In this document: positions 35,271-48,799 of the stretch, in pieces
Numbering within the stretch: the stretch's first letter is position 1
Layout: every line of letters begins with the position of its first letter
Assembly (NCBI GenBank): GCA_025890175.1
Contig: JANPYM010000002.1
Span: 571,752-635,751, forward strand
Reading direction: 5' to 3'
DNA: 64,000 bases
Source of the DNA: Ciborinia camelliae
Taxonomy: Eukaryota; Ascomycota; Leotiomycetes; Helotiales; Sclerotiniaceae
Program-made: the position numbers and the translations under genes
Notes under the pieces: generated by a model
The model's database searches: none
What the model saw: only the letters and a program-made list of their open reading frames with translations
What the model was told of the DNA's origin: nothing

Positions 35271-38200
35271 AAAAAAAAAAAAAAAAAAAATTAATAATAA
35301 ATTTAATTAATAAAAAAACTAAAAAAATTAAAATATATATTTTTACAAAAATATATATTTTTTTAACAAAAATAAATATTAATATAAAATTTAATAATAA
35401 TTAAAAAATTAAAAAACTTTAAAAATTTGTTTATTAAATTAAATAAATAATATAATTTTTTAATTAAATTAATTAAAGAAATATACAAATATATTAATTA
35501 TTTATTAAAAAATTATTATATTTTAAAATAATAAATAATATAAAAAAAAAATTTATTTTATTTATATATACATTTGAAATTAATATTTTTATATTTAAAT
35601 TTTTTTTAATATTATATATAATCCCTATAAAAGAATTTAATAATTAATAATTTATAAAAATATTAATAAAATAAATCGAATTTTGAAGATAATTTGATTT
35701 TATAATCTAAATTTTATTTACAATAATTTGAAAATAATATAATATTATATTTTATTTATTATATTTATTAAATATTATTTTAAAGATTTTAAAAAATAAT
35801 TTCAAAATTATTAATAATAAATTTAAAATCAAAATCAATATTTTAAATATTTAAAAAAGTTTTATTATTAATAAAATTATTTATTATTTTATTTTTTTTA
35901 ATATTTATATATTTTAATAATTATTGTATTCGAATATTATAAATTTATATTATATTTTATATAATATAAAAAACTTATTAAAACAATTTTAAAACAATTT
36001 TTTTAAAATATTAAATAATTAATATATTATTTATATATAATTAAATATATTTTAAATTAATATTTAAAAATATTTGGATTATATATTAAAATTTTTATTA
36101 TATTTTAATAATTTTATTATTAAAAATATATAAAATAAAATTAATAAATTTTAAATTATAAATTATTTATTTTTAATTTTAATATATAATATAATTATAT
36201 TTTATATATTTATTTTTATTTATATATTATTTTAAATTATTTAAAAAAATTATAATTTTATTTAAAAATAAAACAATTTATTATATTTTAAATATTATTA
36301 AAATAATTTTTTTATTTATTTTATTAATAAAATTTATTTAATATTTATAAATAAAATAAAAAGATTTAAATATAAATTTTAAAATTTTGGGGAAAAAATA
36401 TAAAAATCTTTATATTTTAATTTTAAATATTTATTTAATATTAGTATTACAATTTTTAATAATTATAAAAAAAATAATATATTAAATAAAAAAATATAAT
36501 ATATTAATTATATAAATACAAAATACAAATCTAAATTTAATTTTTTCAAAAATTATATTTTTAAAAAAAATATTAATATTTTTAAAAAAAATTATTTAAA
36601 GAATAATTTATTATATTAATAATATTTTTTATATAATAATAATTAATATTTTATTAATAAATTTAATATATTTGTTTATTCTAATATTAATTATAAATTT
36701 ATAGTTAATATAATATAATTGAAATATTTTGGTTTTATTTGTATATTATATTTTCGTATTATAGATAAACAAAAATATAATATAAATAATAATAATTTTT
36801 TATAATATTAAAATAAAAAAATTATTAATAATTTTAGTAAAACTTTAAATATAATAAATAATATATTTTGTTTTTATTATTTTTTTTATAATATATTTTC
36901 GAAATATAAATTTTTTATTAAATTATATTTTTAATTAATATAAAATAAATTAAAAATCTTTTTTTTTAATTATAATAATAAAAATAATAATAAAAATTTT
37001 GTTAATTTTGTATTTTAAAATATATTTGTTTTGTTTTTTAATAATATAAATTATTTTTAGTTTTTTTGAAATAAAAAAGATTTTATTTGTTATTTTATAA
37101 TTTATAATTTTTTTTATTTTAATAAAAAAGGTTTATATATTATTATTAAATAAATTTAAAGTTTTATAAATATAAATATTATTAATATATTTAAAATAAA
37201 ATAAAAAATTTTATATATAAAATTTGATAAGATAAAATATATATAAAATTAATAATAAAAAAAAGTTTTAAAAAATATTATATATTATTAAATAATTAAA
37301 AATTATAAAGTTTTTTAAATATATTTTGATATATTTATTTATAAAAAAAAAATTAATAAATTTAAATAAAATTAATAATTATTTTTGTTTAATTATTTTA
37401 TTTAATAAATATTTTTTAAAAAAAGTATTAAATATATTTTGAATATTTATAATAATTATAATAATTTTTATTTTTCAAAATATTATTGTTTTTATATTAT
37501 ATATAAAATTAATAATAAAATTTATAGTAATTTGTTTAAATAAAATTTTTTTATATTAAAAATTGAAAATATTTTATATAAATATAATTTATTTAATTTT
37601 TTTAATTATAATATATTTTAGATTTTTAGAAATATAAAAAATAAAAGTAATTGATTTTTATAAATATATTAAAGATTTATTTTTTTTTTTTATTTTTAAA
37701 AATATTATTATTTTGATAAATTTTTAAATTTAAAAAAAAAAATTAAAAATTAGATAATAATTATAAAAATTGTAAATAATATATTTAATTGATTTTTAAT
37801 ATATATAAAATAACTAAATTATAATTCTATTTATTTCTAAAAAAATATTAAAGATTTCGATAATATTTTTTTTTATTTTTTTTATAAAAATAAAAATTGA
37901 TTATATTAAAATTATATTTCTTTATTAATTTATTAATAAATTATTATTTAAATTATTATTTATATTAAAATAATTTAATATTATAATGTATAACATTTTT
38001 ATTTTATTTATTATATTATTAATTATTAAATTATTTATAAAAAATAAAAATAATTTAAAATTAAATTTTAATTTATATTAATTAATAATTTTATATAATT
38101 TTTTATTATTTTTAATTTTATTAATAATATATTTTTAATAATTTTGTTTAATTTTATATATTATATTTTAAAAAATATAAATAATAAATAGATTTATTTC

Positions 38201-39979
38201 AATTTATTTAATTTTAATATATTTATTATAAATTTTAATATAATTATTGTTTTATTATAAAGTGGATTACTTTTTTTTTTATATAAATTTATTTATTATA
38301 TAAATAAAAGATTTTAAAATAATAATAAAATTTTTTACAAAAATTTTTATAATATTAATATTTTATAAAATATTAAAATTATAAAAACCAATTATATTTA
38401 TAATAATTAAATTTATAAATTTAAATAAAAAGTTTTTAAAAATTTAATAATAAAATTATTTTATAATAATTTATTTTTATTCTGAAATTTGTATAATTTA
38501 AATTTTATAATTTAATTTTATATATAAGTTTTTTTTAATAAAAATATTTATAAAAAAAATATTTAAGAAAATAAGGTTTAATATATAATTTATTTTATAT
38601 ATAAATTTATTAAAAATATTAATATAATTTATATTATTAATAATAAATTAATTAATAAAATTTTTTTTTTGATAAATAATAATAATATTTAATTCGAATA
38701 TATTATGTTAAATATTAAAATTTTTATTAATAAAATATTGTTAAGTAAATATAAAATATATAATATAATTTATTATTTTATTAATTATTAATTAATAATA
38801 TATATTTAGAATAATAATATTATTAATATTAATTTATAATATATTTTTATTATAAATAAATTATTATTATTAAATATATAATTTAATACTTTTTCGGATA
38901 TAGATTATAATTCAAAAACAAAATAATTTTTTATTTTCAAAATTAAAAAAATCTTAAAAATTGATTAATGTATAATAATCAAATTTTAAATGATTTTAAA
39001 TTTGATTATTATTTTTTATTTAAGATTTTTAGATACAAATAATATTAATTAAAATTATATAAAATAATTTAAAAAATATAATATATATAAATATATTTTT
39101 ATTTATATTAGTTTAATTGATTTAAATATTTTATTAATAAATTTTATTATAATAATATTAATTATTATTTTTTTTATAATATTTTATTATTAAAAAAAAA
39201 AATTAAATTAATTAATAATAAATTTATTTTTATTAATATTTTTTATAAAAACTTTATTAATTAAAATTTTATTTTTTTAAAAAAAAATATTAATATTAAA
39301 ATTTTTAAATTTTTTTTTATAAAAATTTTGAATATTAAATTTAATAAATTTAGGGATAAATAGTAGAATAAAAATTTTAATTATATTAATTTTAATTATA
39401 ATTAAATTTGATTTTGTTTTTTTATATTTAATTATTATTTTGTTTTTATAATTATATTTAAAAAATAAAAAAATAATTATTTAAAAAATTAATATATTTA
39501 ATAAAATAATTTTTTTAATAAATTTTAATAAATTAATTATTTTATATAATATTTTGTTTTATTTATATATAATATTAAGTTTTTTATAAATTAATTTGAT
39601 ATATTTATTATTTTTTTTTTTAAATATAATAATACAATTAAAATAATTTGTAACAAATAATTTATAATAATTAATATATTATAAATTATAAATATAATTA
39701 GTTTTAAAAAGATTATTATATTAATTTATTTTAATATTATATCAATTACAATAAATATATTTGATATATTAGAAAAGATTATAATAATCTTAATAATTAA
39801 AGTTGTAACAAAATATTATTGATTTTTTAATAATAGTTTTAGTTTTATTTTTTGTATTAAAAAACTAAAAAAAATAAATAAATTTAAAAAAAAAAACAAT
39901 CTAGATTATTTTTCCAATTATAGTATTAACTTTATATTAAAAAAATTTATAATTTATAAATTTAAAGTTTATTTATATT

Positions 39980-40307
39980 TGTTGTAAAAAAAGTTATACT
40001 AAGCCACTCTGCTTAGCATTATATACCATTTCCAATACTCCCCCTATGCTAAACATATATAGAATCCAAGCTAAAATCTTGTACGTTCCGGATCAAGCCC
40101 GTAGCTTCGATCCCACCTGATAGATCGCTCATCTACTTGCGATTCACTAGAAATAGATCTAAATATAAATTCAACAAAAAGCTTTCAGTTATACACAATA
40201 AACTACAAGAACTGTACACTTTACCATTACGCCAACCGGGCTCATAACCTGTTGTAAAAAGAGTTATACTAAGCCACTCTGCTTAGCATTATATACCATT
40301 TCCAACA
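39980..40307 (-). mobile_element. Complete TRIM (mini LTR retroelement), target duplication ATATT
   Basis: Two 58-bp direct repeats (39980-40037 and 40250-40307; TGTTGTAAAAARAGTTATAC ... ATTTCCAAYA) differ at two positions, both transitions. Flanks are ATATT on both sides (39975-39979, 40308-40312). Read on the minus strand, the 5' LTR (40307-40250) is followed at once by GGTTATGAGCCCGGTTGGC, complementary to the anticodon arm of initiator tRNA-Met (GGGCTCATAACC), the half-tRNA primer known for copia-type elements. The 3' LTR is preceded by AGGGGGAG (40046-40038 region), a polypurine tract. The interior is about 212 bp and non-coding. No RIP damage is evident. It interrupts element X copy B, and copy A has the empty site near 29330-29345. 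Confidence 0.93.
40231..40249 (-). promoter_or_regulatory. Primer-binding site of the TRIM (initiator tRNA-Met half)
   Basis: GCCAACCGGGCTCATAACC on the plus strand abuts the right LTR. It equals the anticodon arm of an initiator tRNA-Met, so its complement serves as a primer site in the minus orientation. It is not a tRNA gene: no acceptor or T arms flank it. Confidence 0.8.
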
Positions 40308-41429
40308 ATATTAGAGCTTTTTTGTATATAAAAATTGCTTTAATCAAAATATATCCTTCCCTAATATTTATAAATTCTGTAAAAATATTAATAATAATAT
40401 AATTATATTATAGTTTAAATTTATCGAAAAAAAATATATTAAAAATATATTTAATAATCTTAATATTTTTTTGCTCGAAAAATAGATTATATATTGTAAT
40501 ATTAATTAGGTTTATAATTTAATTTGTAATAATAAAAATAATTATAGAAATTGAAAAAATAATAATATTTTCAATTAATTATACAAATTTTTATTATAAA
40601 ACATAAAGTTTAAATTAATTTAAAAAAATTTATTAATTATATTTTGTTAACAATTTATAATTAAAAATATTATAATCAAAAATAATATTATTAATTTTTA
40701 AAACTTTAAAAAAAAATTTGTTAAATACAATATTATCAAATTTAAATAAATTTGTTATTTTTGATATATAATTATTTTTTAAATTAATAATTTTTTTAGT
40801 TTTATTAATATTAATAACAAATATTGTTTTTATAATATTAATAAAGACTATTATAAAAATAAAATTTTGAAATTAAATTAAAATAAAAATTAAATTTTTA
40901 GTTTTTATAAAAAAAAAAATAATTAAAAAAAATAAATATTTTTAAAATAAATCAAATATATATTTATATTTATTAAAGTTTTTAAAATATAATATAATAA
41001 AAATATCAATTATCTATATAAAAATTAATATAATATTATATTACTTTTTAATATTATAATTTATTTTAATTATACGTTTTTGCAAAATAATAATAATAAA
41101 AAAAATATTAAAATTAATTATACTACTATTTAATATAATAAAAAAAAAAAAAAGATTATTCTAATTTTTTTTTTATTTCTTTATAATACAAAAATTGTTT
41201 ATTAATAATTAAAGCTTTTTAAATTTTATAAATATATTATTTAAAAAACTAAAAAATTGATTTAAAATAATCTTTAATTTATTTAATATTATAATTCGAA
41301 AAATAATAAATTAAAATAAATTAAAAAATATAAAAATTGTTTTTATAATTATTTTAAATTAAAAATAAAAAGATATTATTAATTCAATATTTTATGTAAA
41401 TAAGCAACTATACTATGAAACTGTGTTTC

Positions 41430-41515
41430 TCTAGTTATATAATATCCTTTACCTACTTTACAGTTCCTATATATAGCTTTAGTCTATACACAATACATAT
41501 ACTATATGTTCAATA
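41430..41515 (+). mobile_element. Truncated LTR-B (3' half)
   Basis: CTCTAGTTATATAATATCC ... CTACTTTACAGTTCCTATAT ... ATACTATATGTTCAATA matches the LTR-B 3' half. It complements the 5'-half piece at 34848-34946 in content, so the two could be halves of one LTR split by rearrangement around element X copy B. Confidence 0.7.
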
Positions 41516-41938
41516 ATATTATTTCATTATTAATATTTAATTATTATTATTTAATTATTATTATTTATAAGGACAAGCATTTAAACCTTTCTTTTTCGTT
41601 ACGCTCGATTTGTAGGTTTTATATATAGGTTAGATAGGTTCGTAGATTCGTAGATTTGTAGGTTTGTAGGTTTGTAGGTTTGTAGGTTTATAGGTTCGTA
41701 GGTTTGTAGGTAGGTTTGTAGGTTTATAGATAGGTTCGTAGATTCGTAGGATTCGTAGGTTTGTAGATAGGTTTGTAGATAGGTTTGTAGGTTTATAGAA
41801 TTTGTAGATTCGTAGGTAGGTTCGTAGGTTTGTAGAATTTGTAAATAGATAGATTCGGTTAGGTTCGGTTAAGTTCGGCTAGGTATAGCAAGTAGTAGAC
41901 TAGGTAGGCTAGGTTAAACTAGATAGGTATGCGATCGG
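41516..41938. repeat. Compound minisatellite (copy 2, partly RIP-mutated)
   Basis: (ATTATT..)n repeats, then the head AAGGACAAGCATTTAAACC plus TTACGCTCGATTTGTAGG, then GTAGGTTT/GATAGGTTC-type repeats, ending GGTATGCGATCGG. The layout is the same as 18403-19112 with many C-to-T differences. LTR-D is inserted right after the GCGATCGG end. Confidence 0.7.
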
Positions 41939-42128
41939 TGTCACGCCAAGGCCCCCGCCTAGTGAATGACAGTCACGTGATTGATCATGTGACCACTATG
42001 ATCACATAACCAACGTCTATATTAGATAGTGTTCTTTTCAAAAGGATCCTTTCCTTTTCAGTATAGTTCTTTTATCAGATTGCATATCTACGATTTCACT
42101 TTCATGATTCCATGTGACGCGCATGACA
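41939..42128 (+). mobile_element. LTR-D copy, well preserved
   Basis: 190 bp, TGTCACGCCAAGGCCCCCGC ... TGACGCGCATGACA. Contains GTCACGTGATTGATCATGTG. The flanks (ATCGG, AATAT) do not match, so the insertion was rearranged or one side has been altered. Confidence 0.8.
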
Positions 42129-43549
42129 AATATTGGGTTGATTTATAGTAACTTGTTTAAATAATAATTGATTTTGAATCTTGAATTAATTAATATTATA
42201 TGTAAATATAATAAAAAATAAAGACTTACCGATCTTCTACATCACCACTATAATATCTTAATAAACCTACTATATAAATTGTTTACCTCCCAAAAAAAAT
42301 ATATATAATATAATCTATCTTTCAAAAACATTAATATTCGTATTTTTAATTCTAAAAACATTTATTAAGTTATAATAAACATTAAATCTCAATTTATCTT
42401 AATTATTTTTAATATATATTAATCAAAATTTTTTAATAAAAATATAAAGATTTACTAAAAATTATTAAAATAAAGAATTTGTATAAAAAAAAATAAAAAA
42501 CTCAATATTAATAATTATGATTTAGCTATTATTAATTATTATATTATAATAAATAAAAATTATCTAGTAATATTATTATTATTAAATTATATTAATTTGG
42601 ATTATTAATAAATTTTAATTTTAATTTTTAATTTTAATTTTATTTATTTATTAAAAATAATATAATATAATAAAAAGGGATATATAATAAATATTAAAAA
42701 CGATATCTCAAAGGCTTTTTAATTTTCTATTATTTCTTTTATTAAAAATAATAAAAACAATTTTTAATATTGTAAATAGATTATATTTCTTTTAATATTT
42801 TTTATTTTATTTTTTAATAATTAATTATAATTTGGGATTAAGGATTATTTTAAATTTTTTATTGTTTAATTAATATTATTATATTATTATTTTTTTAATA
42901 TATTTATATAATATGATATACGGATTGGAATTGTAAATTAGTATATCAATTTGTATTATAATGGTATAATTAAAATTAATATATATTATTATATTTATTT
43001 AAATATTGATTATATATATAAAATTATAAAAAATTAATTAATTAAAAATAGATTTTTTATTAAAAAATTTGGTAAGGGAATTTTAATAATAATAATAATA
43101 ATTATATATAATAAAAATAAATTAATTATTATTGATATAATTTAATTTTTGATTTTTGTTATAGTTAAATAATATAAAAACAAATATATTATTATATTTT
43201 TTAATATTTTTTTTAAACTTTTTGTTTTATAAGTTTTAAATTGTTTATAATTTAATTATTAAATTAAATATTTTTATTAATATAATATTTAGTATTATAA
43301 ATAAATTAAATAATTAAGCCAATTTTTGTTTTTGTAGTTTTCGATTTAAAATATAAAATATTATATTATTTGTAAAGTTTATTTATAAATCCAAATATAT
43401 TTATAAAAAAGAAATTGATATTATAAATATTTATTTATATAAATAATATTTCTTAAATATATATTTTTAATAATTGATAGTCTTGTTTACGGGTTTTTGC
43501 TACAACCATTGGTATATCAAGATTGATCATCGAATCTTCACATTACTAT
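42129..43549. other. A+T-rich block, unclassified
   Basis: No gene seen. Small patches retain C and G (ACTTACCGATCTTCTACATC near 42224; TTGTTTACGGGTTTTTGC near 43482), but no repeat partner was identified in the window. It ends in the target duplication ACTAT of the complete copia element. Confidence 0.4.
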
Positions 43550-43705
43550 TATTGAACATGTAGTATATGTATATTGTGTCTGTAGACTAAAGCTGTGTAC
43601 AGGAATTGTAGAGTAGGTAGAGGGTATTGTACAATAAAAAAAGCTAAACTATTTTAGGAGGTGGGGTAGATTTCGGTTATATTATAATGAATATAATCTT
43701 TAATA
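43550..43705 (-). repeat. 3' LTR of the complete copia element
   Basis: TATTGAACATGTAGTATATG ... ATATAATCTTTAATA, the reverse complement of LTR-B. Less mutated than its partner at 48072-48227. Confidence 0.85.
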
Positions 43706-46700
43706 TTCTTTTTATGATTAACAATCATCGAATTATATTTTAGGCCTTATTAATTTCTATAACAGTTTATAGTTGTGATATTTATTTTTTTATGGAGTTT
43801 AATTATCCCGTGTTATGTAATATAATTATATTGTAGTACAAAAATATTTAAATTACTTTTTTTTTATATTTAAATTTATCTCGATATAGTAAATGAAAAA
43901 GCTAATCGAGATTAGTTGCTTAATTAAAATATCCGTGGTTTAATTAGTATTAATTATTTAAAGTACTTTAAGTTTATTTTTGTTTATTATATTATTTTTA
44001 ATGTAATACTATCTAATATTTATATATTTGGTTTTACTATAAAATTTGTTTTTTTTAATTTAATCGATATTGTTTTTATTATTTACAAATAATATTAAAA
44101 TAAATGGTTTTATTTTTGTATATTCTTTTAAATTTGTAATTAGCTTTTTTATTTATACAAATTTTTTAATATCTTTGTTTGTAACAATTATTTTTATCTT
44201 TATGGTGTTTTAAAAAATAGATTTTTATTTAATTGATAATCAAACAATTATCTTTTTATAGTATATAATAATAATTTTTTATATGGATTTTCAACATTAT
44301 TCCAAGCTTTATATTAAATTAATATAAATTATATATTTCAAAAAAAATTATTATAAATAATTAAAATATAAAATTTCAAAAAAAAAAATCTTTATAATAT
44401 ATTAAAATAAATATTTTGTAAATATAAAATATTATATCCTAAATAATTATATTATTTTTATAAATTATTTTATAACAAAAAAAATATTTAATTAAATTGT
44501 ATTAAATAAATAAATATAAAAATTTATTATTTAAAAATAAAGATTTTTTTTATTATTAAAAAACAAATTATTTAAATTAATATTATAAATTATTATTTTG
44601 AAAAATAAAAAAATCTTTTTAATATTAAAAAAATAAATTTTGAATTTTTTTAATATTTTTTTAATATAAATCAAATTATAAATTTTTAGAATATAATATT
44701 TTTTATTTTTTTTAATTTAAATTTTAAAAAATATTTAGATTAATCCAAAATCTTTATATTTTTATTTAATATTAATTTTTTTTTTAATAAAATTAATATT
44801 TATATATTTATTAATTAATAACAAATTATTAATATATAATAAAAAAAATATTTTTTTTTTAATAAAAAAATTTGAATTTATAAATATTAAAATCAATTTA
44901 ATATTTTTTAAAAAATTTTGAATAATAAATTATTATATTTAAAATATTTATTTTAATTTATAAAAAAAAATTTTTAATTTAAAATAAATATTTAAATTTT
45001 TTTTTAATATTTTTATAATTTTTAAAAAAACTTTTTTAAAAAATCGAAATATCTTTATTAAAATTTTAATATTAATTAATTTATTATTTAAAAATGTTAT
45101 ATTAATATTTATATTATCGATTTTAAGATTTTTAATAATAGTTTTTATTAATATAATTTATAATATAAAATATTTATTAACTTTTATAAATATTTTTTTA
45201 AAATTAATATTTTTTTATTAAAAATAATTTTTAATTATAAGTTATACTTTTTTTTTAATAATTTATTTAAATTGATTTAATTTGTTTTTTAAAATTTATT
45301 TAAAAATTATTAATTTTTTTTTTTTTAAAATTATTCAAAAAATCTTAAAAATATTATTTTTTTGCAAACTTTTTAATTCAAATTTAATAACAAATATTTA
45401 TATTAAAATGTTTTTTTGTATAATATTTTCAAAATTTATTATTTTAATTAATATTTTTATATAAATTAATTTTTTAATATTATCAATATTAATTTTTAAA
45501 ATTTTGTTTTATTAAATAATTTAATTATTAAAAATTCTTTTTAAATTTTTTTTTATAAAAATCAAGTTTTGGTTAAATTTTTTATTTTATAAAATAATTA
45601 AGAAAATAATATTATCTGTTTTTTTTTTTTTTTAAAAATTTTTTGTTTAAAATAACAAATCTTTTTTTTTATTTATATCAAATGTAAAAGTTTGTAGATT
45701 TATATCAGATCATTTTTTATTTAAAACTTCTTTAAACAAAAAACTATATTCATTAAAATTAATATTTATAATTTTAATAATTTTTTTAAAAAATAAATTT
45801 AAAAATAAATAAATATAATGTTTTTTTATTTTTATAAAAATATAATTCTTTTTTAATATTTTTAATTAAAAATTTTTTATTAATTTTTCCAAATATTATA
45901 AATTTTAAACAAATGCTTTATAATCAAAAACTTGAAATCTTAAAAAATCAAATAATTTATTATAATATATTTTAAAAAGAATAACTATAAATAAAAATAA
46001 ATTAATATTTTTAAATAAAAATATATAAATAAAAAATCGATTTATTAATTAAACAATATATTTTATAATAATTTTTTATTAATTAATTTTTAAACTAATT
46101 TAAAATAACAAATTTTAAAATTAAATATTAATATTTTATATTTTCTTTTTCGTAATATTATTTATTAAATATCTTTTGAAAAAAAAAAATTCAAATTATT
46201 AATTAATTTTTTTAAATTTTTTTTAAAAATGAATATCAAATTCTTTTTTTTTATTATTAATTTATATAATTATAATTTTCAAATCAAATTTTTTTTTAAT
46301 TATTTAAAATAATTTTAATAATATTAAAATTATAATTATAATTTTTTTATTTAAAATATATTAAATTTAATTAATCTAAATTATATTATTAATAATAATA
46401 ATAAAAAATTAATTTTTGATTAAAAAAATTAATTATATTTTAAAGAAATTATAATAAATTTAATAAAACTTAATAAATATATAAATAATAATATATTTAT
46501 TAAAATATTTTTTTATTTGTTTTATAAAATAAAATTTATAGATTTTTTGTTTTTTAATTTTAATTCTTTTATTAAATTTAAAATTAATTATATATTTTTT
46601 AAATTGATTTAATTAATTATAATTTAGATATTCGAAATATTTATAAATAAATTTTACAAATATTTTATTCAAATCTATATTTTTATTATACATAACCAAA

Positions 46701-48071
46701 ATAAATTATTAAAAAATATATAAACTTTTCAATTTTTTAATAATAAAATATAATTAATCAAATTTTTAATACGATATAAAATTGTTTTTAAATATAATCT
46801 TGTAATTAAAATTTATAAATAAATTAATAAAAATAAATTAAATAAAATTAAATTTAAATATAAATTATATATTGAATAATATTATTGTTTTGATTTTAGT
46901 TTTCTTAAAAGCAATATTTTTAATAAAAAAATTGTTAACTATCTTTATATTTCTAAAATTTGATTAATATTAAATATATTTCAAATTATTAAATTATTTA
47001 ATAAAATATTAAAAAATATTAAAATCAAATATTTATTTAATTAAATTAATTATATATATAATTAAATTAAAATAAATAATATTATTATATTAATTATTAA
47101 TAAAATTAACCTTAATATTTTTATTTTTATTTTTATTTTTTTTATTAATAAATTCTTTTTTATTATTTTTAATATTCTTTTAAATCTTTATTAAAAAATA
47201 ATAATCTTTTTAATAATATTTTATTTTTAAATAAAAATAATATTAATTCTTAACAATTTTGTTAACCTCATTTTCAAAACTATTATTATTTTTATTTTAA
47301 TTGCTTTATTTAAAATTATTATAATTATTATAACCTTAAAATTTATTATATTATTCTTCTCTATCACGTTTACACTATAATTTTTAATTATTAATAATAT
47401 TCATTATTACTATTATAATTAATTTTTTTATTATTATAAAAATAATTATAATATTCTAAAAAAAAAAATTAAAATTAAAAACAAACATTTTAATTTATTA
47501 TTATTCAAATAATTTGGGGATTTTAATTAAAAGTTATTAAAAAACTTTTTTATTATTAATAACTTAAATATTAAAAAAAATTTATTATTAAAAATAAAAA
47601 AATTGTTTAAAAAATTAATAAAATAATTAAATTTTAAAATTGAATTTAATATAATAAAATTGTTTTTTGATTTTTATAATAAATTGTAAATATATTAAAT
47701 TATTGTTTTTTTTTAATATTTTTTATATACTAGTAATATTAAAATTGTAAACGAAAAATATTAAAATTGAACAATAAATACTATTAATATTAAAATTTAA
47801 AATCAATAAAATATAATTGTAACGTTTTTTGTAATTATTAAATAAATCCTTATTATCCAAAATATTTAATTTCTTTTTAATACTTTTCATAATATTAATA
47901 ATTTTTATAAAAATTAATATTAAAAAAATCGAATCTTTAAATTCGTCCCAATTATTACCTTTGAATATAATTATCTTTTTTTATTTCATAACAACAAAAA
48001 AAAATTGGAAAAAATTGTATTCAAATTCGATATAATTGTTAATAAAATACGATTATATAAGTTTTATAATT

Positions 48072-48227
48072 TATTGAATATATAGTATATATATATTATA
48101 TCTGTAAATTAAAGTTATGTATAGGAATTGTAGAATAAATAGAAAGTATTGTATAATAAAGGAAGCTAAACTATTTTAGGAGATGGGATAGATCTCGGTC
48201 ATACTATAGTGAATATGATCTTTAACA
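48072..48227 (-). repeat. 5' LTR of the complete copia element
   Basis: TATTGAATATATAGTATATA ... ATGATCTTTAACA. Same length as the partner LTR at 43550-43705. Differences between the two are mainly transitions. Confidence 0.85.
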
Positions 48228-48799
48228 ACTATAAAAAGCTCAAATACAAAAAAAGCAAAAAAAAAGAATAAAGAAAAAAAAAAGTGAAAAACTGCTAATA
48301 ATAATAAAAAAAATACCAAAAAAAAATAATAATAATAATAATAATAATAAAAATAATAAAAATAATAATAATGTATCTTAAACTAGTAATAATAATAAAT
48401 ATTGTTTTTGAAGTTTAAAATTCAATTTTCTTAACCATTAATATTAATTTATATATAATTTATTTTGATATTTTTAATAGGTTTTTACTTCCTTTTTTCT
48501 ATTATCCTTTAAAATTTTAATAAAAAAAATATAATCTTGGGATTTTCTATATATTTAATATCTCTAACATATATATTTTAAAATATCTTATTAATTATAC
48601 GAACTCGATGCTAATTGGATAGTTCAAAAGTATATAAAATCTATACGGGAATATTAATTGAAAAAAACTTTAAAAGGTATATAATATCTATAAAACAATA
48701 TATAAATTATAATTAAAATTGATAAGCTTATTAATTAAATTGATAACTTTTTAATAATATAATTTTTATATTTATATGATTTATAATTATTAAAAAGAA
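48228..48799. other. A-rich spacer with half of a dispersed inverted pair
   Basis: 48232-48375 is A-rich with (AAT)n. About 48556-48660 is homologous, in inverted orientation, to 51590-51700 (shared ATCTCTAACATATATATTTT, GATTGG and AAGTATATAA words). The repeat is not assigned to a family. Confidence 0.4.

Larger units (their letters stand above)
34947..41395 (-). mobile_element. Element X, copy B (inverted; contains an assembly gap and a TRIM)
   Basis: It starts with TAGTAGTATTAATTTTCGTC, then TAGCGGATGCAGGCTTAAAG, the reverse complement of the right end of copy A, and continues as the inverse of copy A to about 41395 (ATAAAAAGATATTATTAATT, then CAATATTTTATG). It is interrupted by 10 Ns at 35261-35270 and by the TRIM at 39980-40307. 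No open reading frame survives. Confidence 0.6.
43550..48227 (-). mobile_element. Structurally complete Ty1/copia element (LTR-B family), target duplication ACTAT
   Basis: LTRs of 156 bp at both ends (43550-43705, 48072-48227), flanked by ACTAT (43545-43549 and 48228-48232). Read on the minus strand from 48227: LTR, primer-site region (AATTATAAAACTTATATAAT), gag with an N-rich C-terminal part (about 47700-47050; includes KRDREE near 47365), pre-integrase and integrase (about 46750-46000), RT (about 45450-44750, catalytic box YINNLL near 44825) and RNase H (44560-43706; ends DILIKQLISIS near 43915-43890). It is about 4.7 kb, the usual size for copia. All frames are broken by stops of RIP type, so it is not autonomous now. 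RIP is lighter at the RNase H end and in the 3' LTR than in pol. Confidence 0.85.

Noticed and set aside
40231..40249. tRNA-Met gene
   Set aside because: Only the anticodon arm is present, next to an LTR; it is the TRIM primer site.
45282..45464. Short plus-strand opening in the A+T block
   Set aside because: Lies antisense to RIP-erased copia pol; residues are only those expected from A/T codons.
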